A stretch of DNA of 64,000 nucleotides from Bacillota bacterium. Its GTDB lineage: Bacteria > Bacillota > Clostridia > Acetivibrionales > DSM-1351. Shown here one piece after another: positions 7,828 to 15,980 of the stretch; positions within the stretch are counted from its first letter, which is position 1, and each line of letters opens with the position of its first letter. The DNA is taken from contig JAEWMS010000033.1 of assembly GCA_023393115.1 (NCBI GenBank), positions 62,001 through 126,000 of the forward strand, given 5' to 3'. The position numbers and the translations under genes are program-made. The notes beneath the pieces were generated by a model. It saw nothing but the letters and a program-made list of their open reading frames with translations. It made no database searches and was not told the DNA's origin.

Positions 7828-7856
7828 AAAAACCGACACTACGAGTGACGGTTTAT
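7828..7856 (-). terminator. M-box expression-platform terminator
   Basis: On the minus strand AAACCGTCACT and AGTGTCGGTTT form a stem with a CGT loop followed by TTTTTATT. TCACTCGT in its 5' arm is complementary to ACGAGTGA at the 3' end of the M-box, giving mutually exclusive terminator and antiterminator pairings. Confidence 0.9.
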
Positions 7857-7875
7857 ACGCATAAAAAAACACCTT

Positions 7876-8027
7876 CACTCGTTGAGTTTTAGCACTATAC
7901 AGCTTAGGAAATAACATAATCCAGCTACATTAAGTAAAACCTTATTTCGGTAGTACCTGTTGACCCATTGGCATCTCTCGATGTTTCCGGGCAGCAGCAT
8001 ATATCTGTATAGGAACCTCACCTAACG
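7876..8027 (-). promoter_or_regulatory. M-box (ykoK) magnesium riboswitch
   Basis: The minus strand shows the conserved M-box blocks in order: CGTTAGGTGAGGTTCCTATA, GCTGCTGCCCGGAAAC, GAGAGATGCCAATGGGTCAA, then AAATAAGG, TTTTACTTAATG, AGCTGTATAGTGCTAAAAC and CAACGAG. These match the Mg2+-sensing aptamer of Bacillus and clostridial ykoK/mgtE/corA leaders almost word for word. Known mode: Mg2+ binding favours the downstream terminator, so corA is expressed when Mg2+ is low. Confidence 0.95.
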
Positions 8028-8049
8028 AATTATTCTGTTTAACATAACT

Positions 8050-8078
8050 ATTATATACTGTTGTATTTGATAATTCAA
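8050..8078 (-). promoter_or_regulatory. Sigma-A-type promoter of the M-box/corA transcript
   Basis: Minus strand TTGAAT (8073-8078) and TATAAT (8050-8055), separated by exactly 17 bases, start transcription about 15 bases before the M-box. Confidence 0.75.
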
Positions 8079-8115
8079 TATACCCAAGGAGAAAATTATA
8101 ATTAAAATTGAGGCC

Positions 8116-8886
8116 TTACTTCAACCAATACTCTTTACAATCATTAGTTCTATCCATAAAACCATACTCTATAAGGTAACGTCTTATGGTTGCGAAGTCC
8201 TCGTGGATTTGTTTTAATATTGCATTAACCTCTTTTTCCGAATAGTGTTTGTTTTTCTCAAACTGCTCGGAAATCTTCTTAAGTATAACTATTTTCTTTT
8301 TTTCTTTACTGGAAAACACTTTTAATTTAAGTGGTGATAAGGATGAAAACATTGCTTCAAGTATTTTATCCTCTTCAGTTTTTGTTACCATATATCTCTC
8401 ATCTACCATTTTAGCACCCCCATGAATATCAATTATTTCTTCGCTTTTTTCAGATATAACTTTATTTTTATCAACTCCGTTATGAGCCAACTCATAAATG
8501 GCAAGATAAAGCTTTGCCTGTTTTGCTTTCTCTCTAAAAATATACTTTTGATGTCGAATTGTGGCTGCTGCTACACCTGTTTTTTTCGCTATTTCATTAT
8601 CTGTCATTCCTAAATAAAGCATTTGTAAAATTTCCTTTTGATTATCGGTAATACCTGTATACTTTTTATTATGTGAAGCCAGTATCTCAAGCATATCCGG
8701 GTGTTCCTCCACCATATGAATTCCAATCATTCTGTTAGCACTAAAAAATCTGTTACCGGATTGAAATACCTCTCCCTCTTCAAACTTCTTTCGGCAGATA
8801 TTACAAACATAGCTATTACACTCTTTGTTAAATGAGTATCCATCTCTTATTTCGTCGATACTCATATTTATAAGATTATTAAGCAT
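8116..8886 (-). CDS. LuxR-type HTH regulator with DUF2087 domain
   Basis: About 256 residues in three parts. The N-terminus has CNICRKKF plus later His residues (IHMVEEH), a zinc-finger-like patch. The middle has an HTH of the LuxR/sigma-4 kind (LGMTDNEIAKKTGVAAATIRHQ). The C-terminus (about 170-256) is a DUF2087 domain with YSEKEVNAILKQI and RRYLIEYGFMDR. The ATG at 8884-8886 follows GAGGTG; a longer frame lacks a ribosome site. It is divergent from the AgrC-like kinase, with a promoter flanked by TTGTTTA repeats, so autoregulation and a role as output of the quorum locus are plausible (inference). It lacks a receiver domain. Confidence 0.85.
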   Translation of the reverse strand: MLNNLINMSIDEIRDGYSFNKECNSYVCNICRKKFEEGEVFQSGNRFFSANRMIGIHMVEEHPDMLEILASHNKKYTGITDNQKEILQMLYLGMTDNEIAKKTGVAAATIRHQKYIFREKAKQAKLYLAIYELAHNGVDKNKVISEKSEEIIDIHGGAKMVDERYMVTKTEEDKILEAMFSSLSPLKLKVFSSKEKKKIVILKKISEQFEKNKHYSEKEVNAILKQIHEDFATIRRYLIEYGFMDRTNDCKEYWLK

Positions 8887-8899
8887 TTTTTTCACCTCA

Positions 8900-8938
8900 T
8901 TGTTTACTTGTATAATAAACAAATTATATTATTGTTTA
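8900..8938. promoter_or_regulatory. TTGTTTA/TAAACAA operator-like repeats
   Basis: TTGTTTA at 8900-8906 and TAAACAA at 8916-8922 form a 7+7 inverted repeat with a 9-base spacer, and TTGTTTA recurs at 8932-8938. They lie between the -10 box and the start codon of the DUF2087 regulator, where a bound protein would block transcription. The likely binder is the regulator itself; this is inference. Confidence 0.5.
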
Positions 8939-8951
8939 TACATATTGTCAA
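8923..8951 (-). promoter_or_regulatory. Consensus sigma-A promoter of the DUF2087 regulator
   Basis: Minus strand TTGACA (8946-8951), 17-base spacer, TATAAT (8923-8928): a perfect consensus promoter. Such strength usually goes with tight repression, consistent with the repeats next to it. Confidence 0.9.
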
Positions 8952-9114
8952 CATATATAAATCACTATAAATGTCAAATAACAAATATGTTTATTAATTA
9001 TTTGCCGAATATTGTAATTTTAGAGAAATTGTTATATCATATTTATGTGTTTCCATTTTTTTCATTAGTCAGTTATGCCCTAAAAATATTATCATAATTG
9101 TAGGAGAAATAATT

Positions 9115-10422
9115 GTGTTTATAGGTTTTATGATTGTCAATACAATATTTGCAATGGTAACGGCCCTTTTGGTTTACTTTTTCCTAAAAACCAGCTTTTC
9201 TGTCAATGCAATTGGATTGAGATTAACAGCCTTTATTCTATCATTTGGAATTTTAAATGGATTAATATCGACGATTTGGACCGAAAAACTCAATGTGCCA
9301 AATAACTTACAGTTTTTAAAGTCAATTTTATTGCTTATAATCTGTGTTTTAAGTATTCGATTTATACTGAAGGTTGATATCTTAAGATCCATTCTTTCAT
9401 TCTTTATTGTTATTCTTTGTGTTGGACTTGGAAATGCTGCAGTTCCATTACTTTTTATACTTTTGAAAATCGACATGTCACCTGCGCTAGCTTCAGAAGA
9501 TATCTTTTTGTTTTTTATTATCAATGTAATGATATATGCAGTTGCTTTAGTGCTTATTGTTCTCATGTCATTTTTCAAATTTTTAGGTCGAATTAAAAAT
9601 TTGAAATCAGTAGGTTTCTTATTGGCAATAGCTTTGTTCGTTATGGTTTCATTAGGCGGTTTACATTTTATATCGGATATTGACTTTATTTCCTTCTTAT
9701 CAGTTTTTATTACAACCTTCGTTTACTTAATTATATCTATATGGTACATATATAAATTTCAGAAATTTGAATTGAGAATTGAAGAGCAAAAGCAACAGGC
9801 CTTTTACAATGAGTCTCTAGGACTGGTACTACAAGACCTGAGGAGGTTTAAGCATGATCAAGCTAACCATTTGACAGTAATTTCTGCAATGCTTAAAATG
9901 AAAAAATATGATCAAGCTACTACCTATATAAATGAAATAGTGAATACCGGGGACCAGTTCCTTGACACTTCATTATTTGACATAAAGAATGCCGGCCTTT
10001 TTGGATTAATTTCTTCTAAGAAGGATTATGCTCATAAACAGGGCATAAAGTTTATTGTACAATGTACCAGTGAAATTGATTCAATCCCCAATGTGAAAAT
10101 ATCTGAACTATGCGAAGTGCTTGGGATTCATTTGGATAATGCTATTGAAGCTGCTCTGGAAAGCGAAAGTAAAATTGTCGAGATATACTTATCAAATTCT
10201 GATTCCAATTTGATAATTGAATTAAGTAATAGCTGTAGTTCAATTCCTGATATTGATAAAATAAAAGTTGACGGGTATTCCACCAAGGGAAATGATAGGG
10301 GGCACGGGTTAAGCATTGTCGAAAAAATCCTTAAAAACTATAATTCCATAGTTAACTCAATAGATATCGATATAGAGAATATGAAGTTTGTGCAGACATT
10401 GCAAATAAAAAAAGGCATATAG
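9115..10422 (+). CDS. AgrC-like sensor histidine kinase (GHKL family)
   Basis: About 435 residues. Six or more hydrophobic segments fill residues 1-210. A dimerisation/phosphoacceptor helix follows with RRFKHDQANHLTVISAML, the H-D/H-N pattern of AgrC-type kinases. A GHKL ATPase domain has the N box ELCEVLGIHLDNAIEAAL and the G box KGNDRGHGLSIVEKIL. GTG start at 9115 after TAGGAGA. Such kinases sense cyclic peptides made by AgrB/AgrD, and agrB-agrD lie convergent right downstream. No LytTR response regulator (AgrA) is nearby, so its phosphate acceptor is unknown. Confidence 0.88.
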   Translation: MFIGFMIVNTIFAMVTALLVYFFLKTSFSVNAIGLRLTAFILSFGILNGLISTIWTEKLNVPNNLQFLKSILLLIICVLSIRFILKVDILRSILSFFIVILCVGLGNAAVPLLFILLKIDMSPALASEDIFLFFIINVMIYAVALVLIVLMSFFKFLGRIKNLKSVGFLLAIALFVMVSLGGLHFISDIDFISFLSVFITTFVYLIISIWYIYKFQKFELRIEEQKQQAFYNESLGLVLQDLRRFKHDQANHLTVISAMLKMKKYDQATTYINEIVNTGDQFLDTSLFDIKNAGLFGLISSKKDYAHKQGIKFIVQCTSEIDSIPNVKISELCEVLGIHLDNAIEAALESESKIVEIYLSNSDSNLIIELSNSCSSIPDIDKIKVDGYSTKGNDRGHGLSIVEKILKNYNSIVNSIDIDIENMKFVQTLQIKKGI

Positions 10423-10431
10423 CCTTTTTTT
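10407..10431. terminator. Bidirectional terminator between kinase and agrD
   Basis: A near-palindrome AAAAAAAGGC-ATAT-AGCCTTTTTTT overlaps the last codons of the kinase gene and serves both converging transcripts. Confidence 0.85.
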
Positions 10432-10441
10432 ATTTGACGAA

Positions 10442-10579
10442 TTATTTGAGTAATGATTTGGGGCACTCCTTTTGATAAAATGAGAAGAACCAGCACGCCC
10501 CAGCTGATGCAGTAGATGCTATAATTCCAATTGTTGATAGAACCGTGAGAACCAATAACTTGACTTTTAACCTTTTCAT
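10442..10579 (-). CDS. agrD: AgrD-type cyclic autoinducer peptide precursor
   Basis: A 45-residue ORF. It starts MKRLKVKLLVLTVLST, an amphipathic/hydrophobic leader, and ends SAGACWFFSFYQKECPKSLL plus one Lys. The small-residue run before Cys29, the aromatic core CWFFSF and an acidic-proline tail of CPKSL type are the layout of clostridial AgrD. By analogy with C. perfringens AgrD, where cleavage falls before the HQPEEPKSL tail, cutting before Tyr35 would leave a ring CWFFSF (six residues, one more than usual). The ATG overlaps the agrB stop by 4 bases. A ribosome site is weak, so coupling to agrB is likely. Confidence 0.85.
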   Translation of the reverse strand: MKRLKVKLLVLTVLSTIGIIASTASAGACWFFSFYQKECPKSLLK

Positions 10580-11181
10580 GTTAATACCCCACCTTTCTTA
10601 TTCTTGGTTATTTTATACACCAGCGGTGTAATATTTACTGTGGTTATAAAGGTCATTATAGAGATAGTGTTTGAAAAATCTCGAGACACAAATAAACTTA
10701 TCAGGAACCAAATGAGTATAACCAGACTTCCCTTTATCCTTAATTCCCTCCATCTTTTTTCGGTAATTATAGGCTTGGAAATCAAGTCTGCCGGAGCATA
10801 GAAGTAAGCCAAAACACCGGCTACTATAAAAAGAAAGATATTTAAGTATCTAAATGTTATATAGTGCGATAAATAAACTGACCCAAAGACAATTGCGAAA
10901 TGGGTGATTATACAACCTAATTGAGTTTTAGCATGAATCCCGCCCAAATATGATTTATTGACAGAAAAAACAAGTATAGCGACTATGGCATACCTGGCTT
11001 GTCCAAGAATAATGGCAGCAATCAAAACAGAGATTAGCTTAAGTCCGTCTGAAAACGCCATATAAAGGCCATAATCAATCTCTTCAGCTTTCTCTTCAGT
11101 TATGTTGGGCAATGTTACAAGTATTTCGTTCGAAATTTTTTTAGTGATCTTACTAAGCACATAAACCACCACCAATTCCAT
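10576..11181 (-). CDS. agrB: AgrB-type peptide-processing membrane protease
   Basis: About 201 residues with five or six hydrophobic segments. The catalytic His and Cys of AgrB are visible in YLGGIHAKTQLGC, the family hallmark. AgrB cuts AgrD and forms the thiolactone ring in the membrane. The gene is followed by agrD with an ATGA overlap, the standard order. The start is uncertain: ATG 11179-11181 (MELVVVYVL) or a TTG three codons upstream, both with weak ribosome sites. A TATAAT about 25 bases upstream suggests its own promoter. Confidence 0.93.
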   Translation of the reverse strand: MELVVVYVLSKITKKISNEILVTLPNITEEKAEEIDYGLYMAFSDGLKLISVLIAAIILGQARYAIVAILVFSVNKSYLGGIHAKTQLGCIITHFAIVFGSVYLSHYITFRYLNIFLFIVAGVLAYFYAPADLISKPIITEKRWRELRIKGSLVILIWFLISLFVSRDFSNTISIMTFITTVNITPLVYKITKNKKGGVLT

Positions 11182-11332
11182 TTTTCCCAATTTACACCAT
11201 TATATATCATTTTATATAAATAATCCAGTTATCTAGACTGATTTGTTCTGTTTATTACCATTTTTTCTTACTTGTTTAATATAATATATTTACATATTAC
11301 CATACGTACCAGTATTTTTCACATAATATGTT

Positions 11333-13369
11333 TTAATCAAATTGGGTTATCTGACTGGGATGCTTTTCAAAGAAATCTACCCTTGGTTCCAAAAATTTTA
11401 GTATATGTTCTGACGGATCATTCATAAAATCATATATAGGTTCAAAAATCCTTTCCCATTTCCAAAAGTTTTCATCAAGATTCAAATACTCAAGTATCAT
11501 TTCAGTTCCTTCAGGTGCAATAGGATGCATAAGTACTGTAGCTGTCCTAACCATATGGAAAGTATTTACTAATACCTGAGAGCGGAGGTCAGTATCATTA
11601 TTCTCCTCTGCCTGCCGAATGTTTTTTGACCAATATTTGTTAATGTTTCGGATATATGTGTCCATGAGGTTCATTAAAATATGGAAATCACACTTGTACA
11701 TTAAACGCTCAAACTCAAGGATAGTTTTTCTTGACTCTTGGAGTACATTCAAGCTAATTTCTTTTACAGGGATTTTTCCGTCATAGTATTTTTGAGCTGT
11801 ATAAAAGCATGACCGAACAGCACGATTAAATACGTTAGCAAGTAAATTTCCTTCTTTTAATACCGGATCACCATCTTTTTCATTGGCATTAGGATTTAAT
11901 GGTTTAGGTTGAAAGCCAACACTTCTAATCCCAAGTCCTAAACCAAGGAAATGAGCTCTCAATTGCTCTGCTGTATAGTATTCCAGTAAATCTCTTGCTG
12001 AGGGTGGTTTAATTTCACCACTACTACTGGCTTTTTTATTAAGAAATAGAAGATGATTATTCACTATTAACTCAGGCAACTGTAACTCACCTTCCTGCGG
12101 ATATGCAGAAGGAGTGTTAGCTTGCCGACCCATGAACATTGCCATTTCAACAGGTCCATAGAAATAAACATTGTCTTCACCTATAAACTGAAATACTTTT
12201 GAGTCTTTTGAACACCACCAGTTTTTCCAAGTGTCATTATCTTTGCCTTGTTGCTCTAAATGTGCCATAGTAAATGAAATTGGTGCCCATAAAGACTCCG
12301 GCCATACCCAAACTGTCAGGTTTTCTAGTTCTTCAATTGAAGGAGCAGGTACACCCCATTCAATATTACCAGTTAACCGAAAAGGCACCAGTGTCTTACC
12401 AGTACGAAAACGTATAGCTTTTTTTGCTAATTCCAGGCATGCCTTTTCTCTTTGTTCGACACTTGAAAAAACAAGAGTGACAGATGACTTATTCTCTTCA
12501 TCTCGCAGAGTACATTCAGGAAGTTTATCTAGTATTTTGTTTAGTACATCAAGTTGCTCTCTCTTAACATATATAACCGGTGGTTCTAAAAACTCTTGAA
12601 TACTTTTAATCGCAAAGTGTCGAAATCCAGAATATTTCTTAGCTTCCTCAATCCATTGCATTAATAAATCATGAAACACATCAAGATTAAAATACCAGTT
12701 TGTTACATCCCTCATCTCCGGTACCTTCCCTGAAAGAGTACTTTTTGGGTTAATTAAATCAGAGGGCATATACTGATGCCCTAAGGAGCATTCATCTGCA
12801 TAAGCTTTTTCTGATGAACAGCCTGCTATTGGGCACCGTCCAACAACTTGACGTCCATTAAGAAAAACATCATATTCGGTGTCATAGAATTGTGCTGTGG
12901 TCATTTTCTTCAGGTGTCCATTAATATACAAACTATTAATAAAATTCGAAGACATTTCTCGGTGAATTTCAGCGGCACGCCCAATGCTTGATGCAGCAAA
13001 TAAGTTAATATCAATATGGTATAATTTCAGAACCTCTTTTTGTCTAGAATGATAAAACTCTACAAATTCGTCAATAGTGCCATCAAATGAACCTTTACTC
13101 ACCAATTGTCGATAGTTTTCAAGTATTGGAGAGCCATAACAGTCAGTTCCGGATACAAAGATTACGTTTTCCTTTCCAATACGGTCTCTCATAAAACGTG
13201 CAAATGTATCAGCATGAACAAAAACCCCTCCTATATGCCCAAGATGAAGTTCTTTATTACCATAGGGCATTCCAGCAGTTACTACAACCCTTTTAGGGAA
13301 TTTGGGTCTTTCCTCTGATACTTTTGAATCAAAAACTGACTCATTATTTTTTTCTTCTTGACTATTCAT
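11333..13369 (-). CDS. metG: Divergent methionyl-tRNA synthetase
   Basis: About 678 residues. The class I signature HLGH lies at about residues 42-45 in a MetRS-type context (TAGMPYGNKELHLGHIGG; SGTDCYGSP). A zinc-knuckle region has C-x4-C and a further Cys (about 179-194), and the anticodon-binding helical domain is at the C-terminus. Odd: the KMSKS loop reads KKASSS, about 60 extra residues lie near 270-330 before the IEWGVPAP block, and the usual VWFDAP motif is VWPESL. ATG 13367-13369 follows GGAGGAGCC. Expression is under a T-box. It may be a second MetRS paralog; being the main housekeeping enzyme looks unlikely. Confidence 0.85.
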   Translation of the reverse strand: MNSQEEKNNESVFDSKVSEERPKFPKRVVVTAGMPYGNKELHLGHIGGVFVHADTFARFMRDRIGKENVIFVSGTDCYGSPILENYRQLVSKGSFDGTIDEFVEFYHSRQKEVLKLYHIDINLFAASSIGRAAEIHREMSSNFINSLYINGHLKKMTTAQFYDTEYDVFLNGRQVVGRCPIAGCSSEKAYADECSLGHQYMPSDLINPKSTLSGKVPEMRDVTNWYFNLDVFHDLLMQWIEEAKKYSGFRHFAIKSIQEFLEPPVIYVKREQLDVLNKILDKLPECTLRDEENKSSVTLVFSSVEQREKACLELAKKAIRFRTGKTLVPFRLTGNIEWGVPAPSIEELENLTVWVWPESLWAPISFTMAHLEQQGKDNDTWKNWWCSKDSKVFQFIGEDNVYFYGPVEMAMFMGRQANTPSAYPQEGELQLPELIVNNHLLFLNKKASSSGEIKPPSARDLLEYYTAEQLRAHFLGLGLGIRSVGFQPKPLNPNANEKDGDPVLKEGNLLANVFNRAVRSCFYTAQKYYDGKIPVKEISLNVLQESRKTILEFERLMYKCDFHILMNLMDTYIRNINKYWSKNIRQAEENNDTDLRSQVLVNTFHMVRTATVLMHPIAPEGTEMILEYLNLDENFWKWERIFEPIYDFMNDPSEHILKFLEPRVDFFEKHPSQITQFD

Positions 13370-13544
13370 ACAGGCTCCTCCATTGTCCATAATTTTCAAA
13401 CCATTCTTCTTATCACTAATGCTCCTAGTCAGATTTTTAAATCTTCCATCAATTATTTCTGTCCCAAATAAATCATCCTTTCTAGTAATCTTTAAGAATT
13501 TGTACTAATAAACTCTAATTTATAAGCTCATCAAAAAGCTCCAT

Positions 13545-13589
13545 CAAAAAAGCTCCCACCTCCAGGAATATATCCTGGGGACGAGAGCT
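13545..13589 (-). terminator. T-box leader terminator
   Basis: On the minus strand AGCTCTCGTCCCC and GGTGGGAGCT pair around an inner AGGA/TCCT hairpin, followed by TTTTTT. It is exclusive with the antiterminator that uses the T-box sequence just upstream. Confidence 0.9.
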
Positions 13590-13596
13590 AATGCTT

Positions 13597-13905
13597 CGTG
13601 GTACCACCCCGGTTCACCATTGTCTCACAACAAAGGTCTTATCTAGTACGTCACATCAAACTGTTCTACATTTATCATATAATTTCGATGTGAGTATACT
13701 ATAGCACAATAACGGATGCACCCGTTGTAGCCTAATAGATTAATAAATTCTGAAACATACAAAAATATGTTTAATAAAATCCATTAACTTTTCGGTACAA
13801 TGCTCCAAGGCCTGTTCAGCTAGTTCCGCAAATCCCACTCTCACCAAACGGGGTTCTCTGTAAATGAAGAAAACTAGCTTACTTTCCCTTTTCAACGCGA
13901 ATATT
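13597..13905 (-). promoter_or_regulatory. T-box riboswitch of the methionyl-tRNA synthetase gene
   Basis: The minus strand carries the T-box core GGGGTGGTACCACG (13597-13610). About 200 bases upstream is a stem I-like region with AGTAAGCTAGTT, GGTGAGAGTGGG and GGAACTAGCT, then GGCCTTGGAGC. T-boxes bind uncharged tRNA through a specifier codon in stem I and the NCCA end in the antiterminator. I could not fix the specifier codon by eye, so the methionine specificity is inferred from the downstream gene. Confidence 0.92.
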
Positions 13906-13907
13906 AC

Positions 13908-14306
13908 ATATTATTATATATTTTTATGGAAATAATGTAAATATATTTAGAAATTTTCAAACTTCCTTAATAGTTCTAATCACCATGCTGTAAATTCACT
14001 AGTTAATTTTCCATTTATTTATATATTTTTTATTTCATATTACACTATGATATTATTAATGTACATTATCAAAATAATATAAGAGGGTGGTCTTATTCCA
14101 AATTAGGTATACTGTCACTATACGGTACTTTTACTCATCTTATTTTAATTATTATTTGGTCTGAATACGTTGGTCTAATGAATTCGCAAAGTGGTTTTTA
14201 CGTTGATAATACACTTACATATGTATCTCCAATAATGTGGATATTAATTTTCACTGAATTAATGACATCATTGTTTCTCATCTCTAAAGGGATAAAAGAT
14301 ACAAAC
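13908..14306. other. AT-rich gap with a possible decayed ORF
   Basis: About 400 bases without a convincing gene. From about 14092 a plus-strand frame reads a hydrophobic stretch (GILSLYGTFTHLILIIIWSE) and continues through an ATG at 14178 into the tRNA terminator, without a usable start. It may be the remnant of a small membrane protein gene. The -10/-35 of the T-box transcript should lie near 13910-13960 but is not clear. Confidence 0.35.
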
Positions 14307-14338
14307 GGAAAATACCAAGCGTCTGAAACGCTTGGTAT
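14307..14338 (-). terminator. Terminator after tRNA-Leu
   Basis: Minus strand TACCAAGCGT and ACGCTTGGTA form a 10-bp stem followed by TATTTT, nine bases after the tRNA 3' end. Confidence 0.8.
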
Positions 14339-14346
14339 CTCTAGTT

Positions 14347-14433
14347 TGGTGCCGAAGGTCGGACTCGAACCGACATGTTATCACTAACGCTGGATTTTGA
14401 GTCCAGTGCGTCTGCCAATTTCACCACTTCGGC
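14347..14433 (-). tRNA. tRNA-Leu (anticodon CAA)
   Basis: 87 bases including an encoded CCA. Acceptor GCCGAAG pairs with CTTCGGC; the D-arm has AATTGGCAGAC; the anticodon stem CTGGA/TCCAG frames CTCAAAA (anticodon CAA, reads TTG). A long variable arm GCGTTAGTGATAACATGT and T-arm GGTTCGAGTCC complete a class II leucine tRNA. Confidence 0.97.
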
Positions 14434-14538
14434 GTGTATTTTCGCTGCTTAAATATAGTAACACAGAAACTTTAACAAATCAATACTAAAAAATAAAATT
14501 TATTTTAAACCATTATTAACCATTATTTAACCTGCTAT

Positions 14539-15957
14539 TTAGTATCTCAACACACCTTGCAGTAACGTAAACTGCTCCACTGGCAGATTGTAAGAAGTCA
14601 TTCGCGCTGCTCGAGCAGGAGCCACATAGCCCAGTGATATGGACACAAAACCCCTGTTCCTTTTTAATTTGTTGCCGGTTGAAGCTATGCTTTCAATACT
14701 TGCAGTCTTGATAAGTGCCACTTTTTTACCAAAGCCTCCGGATGATAGCACTACATTTTTGTTGTCCACACTTATTCCGGTATTGCTATAGCACAGGAAC
14801 ACTCTTACAGTCGATAATATAAGCATTAACAGCGCTGCTGCAGCAACAAGAACCTGACTGATGTTTATTGAAACTACTACTAAAACAATAGCCCCTATCA
14901 CGGATAAAATATAAACGGGACTGGCAAAAAAGTACTTTAGCGCTCTTGTATCCGGTCGAGTGAGACTGTAATCCATATGGTACTCCGGTAAAAGTTTCTT
15001 AACAATCCCTCTTATTTTTTCAAGGGAAGCGATTGGAAAAATAATTGCCTGCTCAGTTTCGCCCTCTTTTCCCGAGTCACCGTATCCAATAACGATAACT
15101 TCTATGGTATAAAGGCCGCATAATCGCATAAGCAGATTCTGCTTCAGTATAATTCCGTTTATCTTGCTTTTCTGAAGTGAATAACTCTTTTTATTGAATA
15201 ACCCGTATTTTATTTTTACTGCCTCGTCAGTGGCCCATACCATAAAGTTGTAATAGGTTACAACGCTTTTTATCAGCGACAGAGCTACCGAAAAAACGTA
15301 GCCTGTTACTATCAAAATCGCTATAATAACGCCCACCAACATATTTTTGAGCGTGTCGTTAATTATTGGGGATATTATGCCAAACAGCGGACCTACAACG
15401 GCAAATACACTAAAAAAGTAAACCCACTTGGATCGCAGCAGTCCCAACTTAATAAAGTCCTGAGGAACTGCTTTTATCGAAGCTTCTTCAGCTTCCTTTT
15501 CCTTTACCCCTTCAATATGATTTCCTTTTGATATTATTTCTTTGAATTTTATCGCATCATTTATTTTTAGAGCCAGTACTATATTGGACTTGTTTGATGT
15601 ATCATTTGTCTGACTTGCGTTGTCAACCTTTATTTTATACACTTTAAGGAACTGAAATAATATGTTCTGAGAAAGATCAACTGTAGTGACTGTTGTAAAC
15701 GGAATCTCCACCCTTTTCTTTGTGAAAACCCCTGATTCAATTAGAAGGTGATCTTCCTTCAGTGTATAGAATGTAAACAGGTAGTTGATTAATCTAGATA
15801 TTGGGCTGAATAAAATAACTACCAATGGCATTATTGCCTGCACATCAAAATTCTTAACAAGAACAATACTGGCAAGTGCTCCTACTATAAGTATTGGAAG
15901 TTCTATTATTCTTTCAAATATAATAAGATAGTTTCCTCGCTTACGCTTAAATTCCAC
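14539..15957 (-). CDS. Bacterial PH-domain membrane protein, YdbT-like
   Basis: About 472 residues. Four to five hydrophobic regions alternate with three PH-like (bPH2) segments. The first domain includes FTFYTLKEDHLLIESGVFTK and IPFTTVTTVDLSQN; later ones include KYGLFNKKSYSLQKSKI and GFVSISLGY. This is the layout of YdbT. GTG start at 15955-15957 behind a GGAGG site. The gene follows directly a YdbS-like gene; the pair is a recognised two-gene unit. Role unknown; YdbST of Bacillus is linked to resistance to membrane-active peptides (family knowledge). Confidence 0.85.
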   Translation of the reverse strand: MEFKRKRGNYLIIFERIIELPILIVGALASIVLVKNFDVQAIMPLVVILFSPISRLINYLFTFYTLKEDHLLIESGVFTKKRVEIPFTTVTTVDLSQNILFQFLKVYKIKVDNASQTNDTSNKSNIVLALKINDAIKFKEIISKGNHIEGVKEKEAEEASIKAVPQDFIKLGLLRSKWVYFFSVFAVVGPLFGIISPIINDTLKNMLVGVIIAILIVTGYVFSVALSLIKSVVTYYNFMVWATDEAVKIKYGLFNKKSYSLQKSKINGIILKQNLLMRLCGLYTIEVIVIGYGDSGKEGETEQAIIFPIASLEKIRGIVKKLLPEYHMDYSLTRPDTRALKYFFASPVYILSVIGAIVLVVVSINISQVLVAAAALLMLILSTVRVFLCYSNTGISVDNKNVVLSSGGFGKKVALIKTASIESIASTGNKLKRNRGFVSISLGYVAPARAARMTSYNLPVEQFTLLQGVLRY

Positions 15958-15980
15958 TTTAATCCTCCAAATCCTTAAGG

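Noticed and set aside
7876..8027. The folded leader before corA as a new RNA
   Set aside because: Its conserved words match the known M-box magnesium riboswitch, so it is not new.
14092..14387. Plus-strand hydrophobic frame reaching into tRNA-Leu
   Set aside because: It has no proper start with a ribosome site and its 3' end overlaps the tRNA and terminator on the other strand. Possibly a decayed gene; not annotated as CDS.
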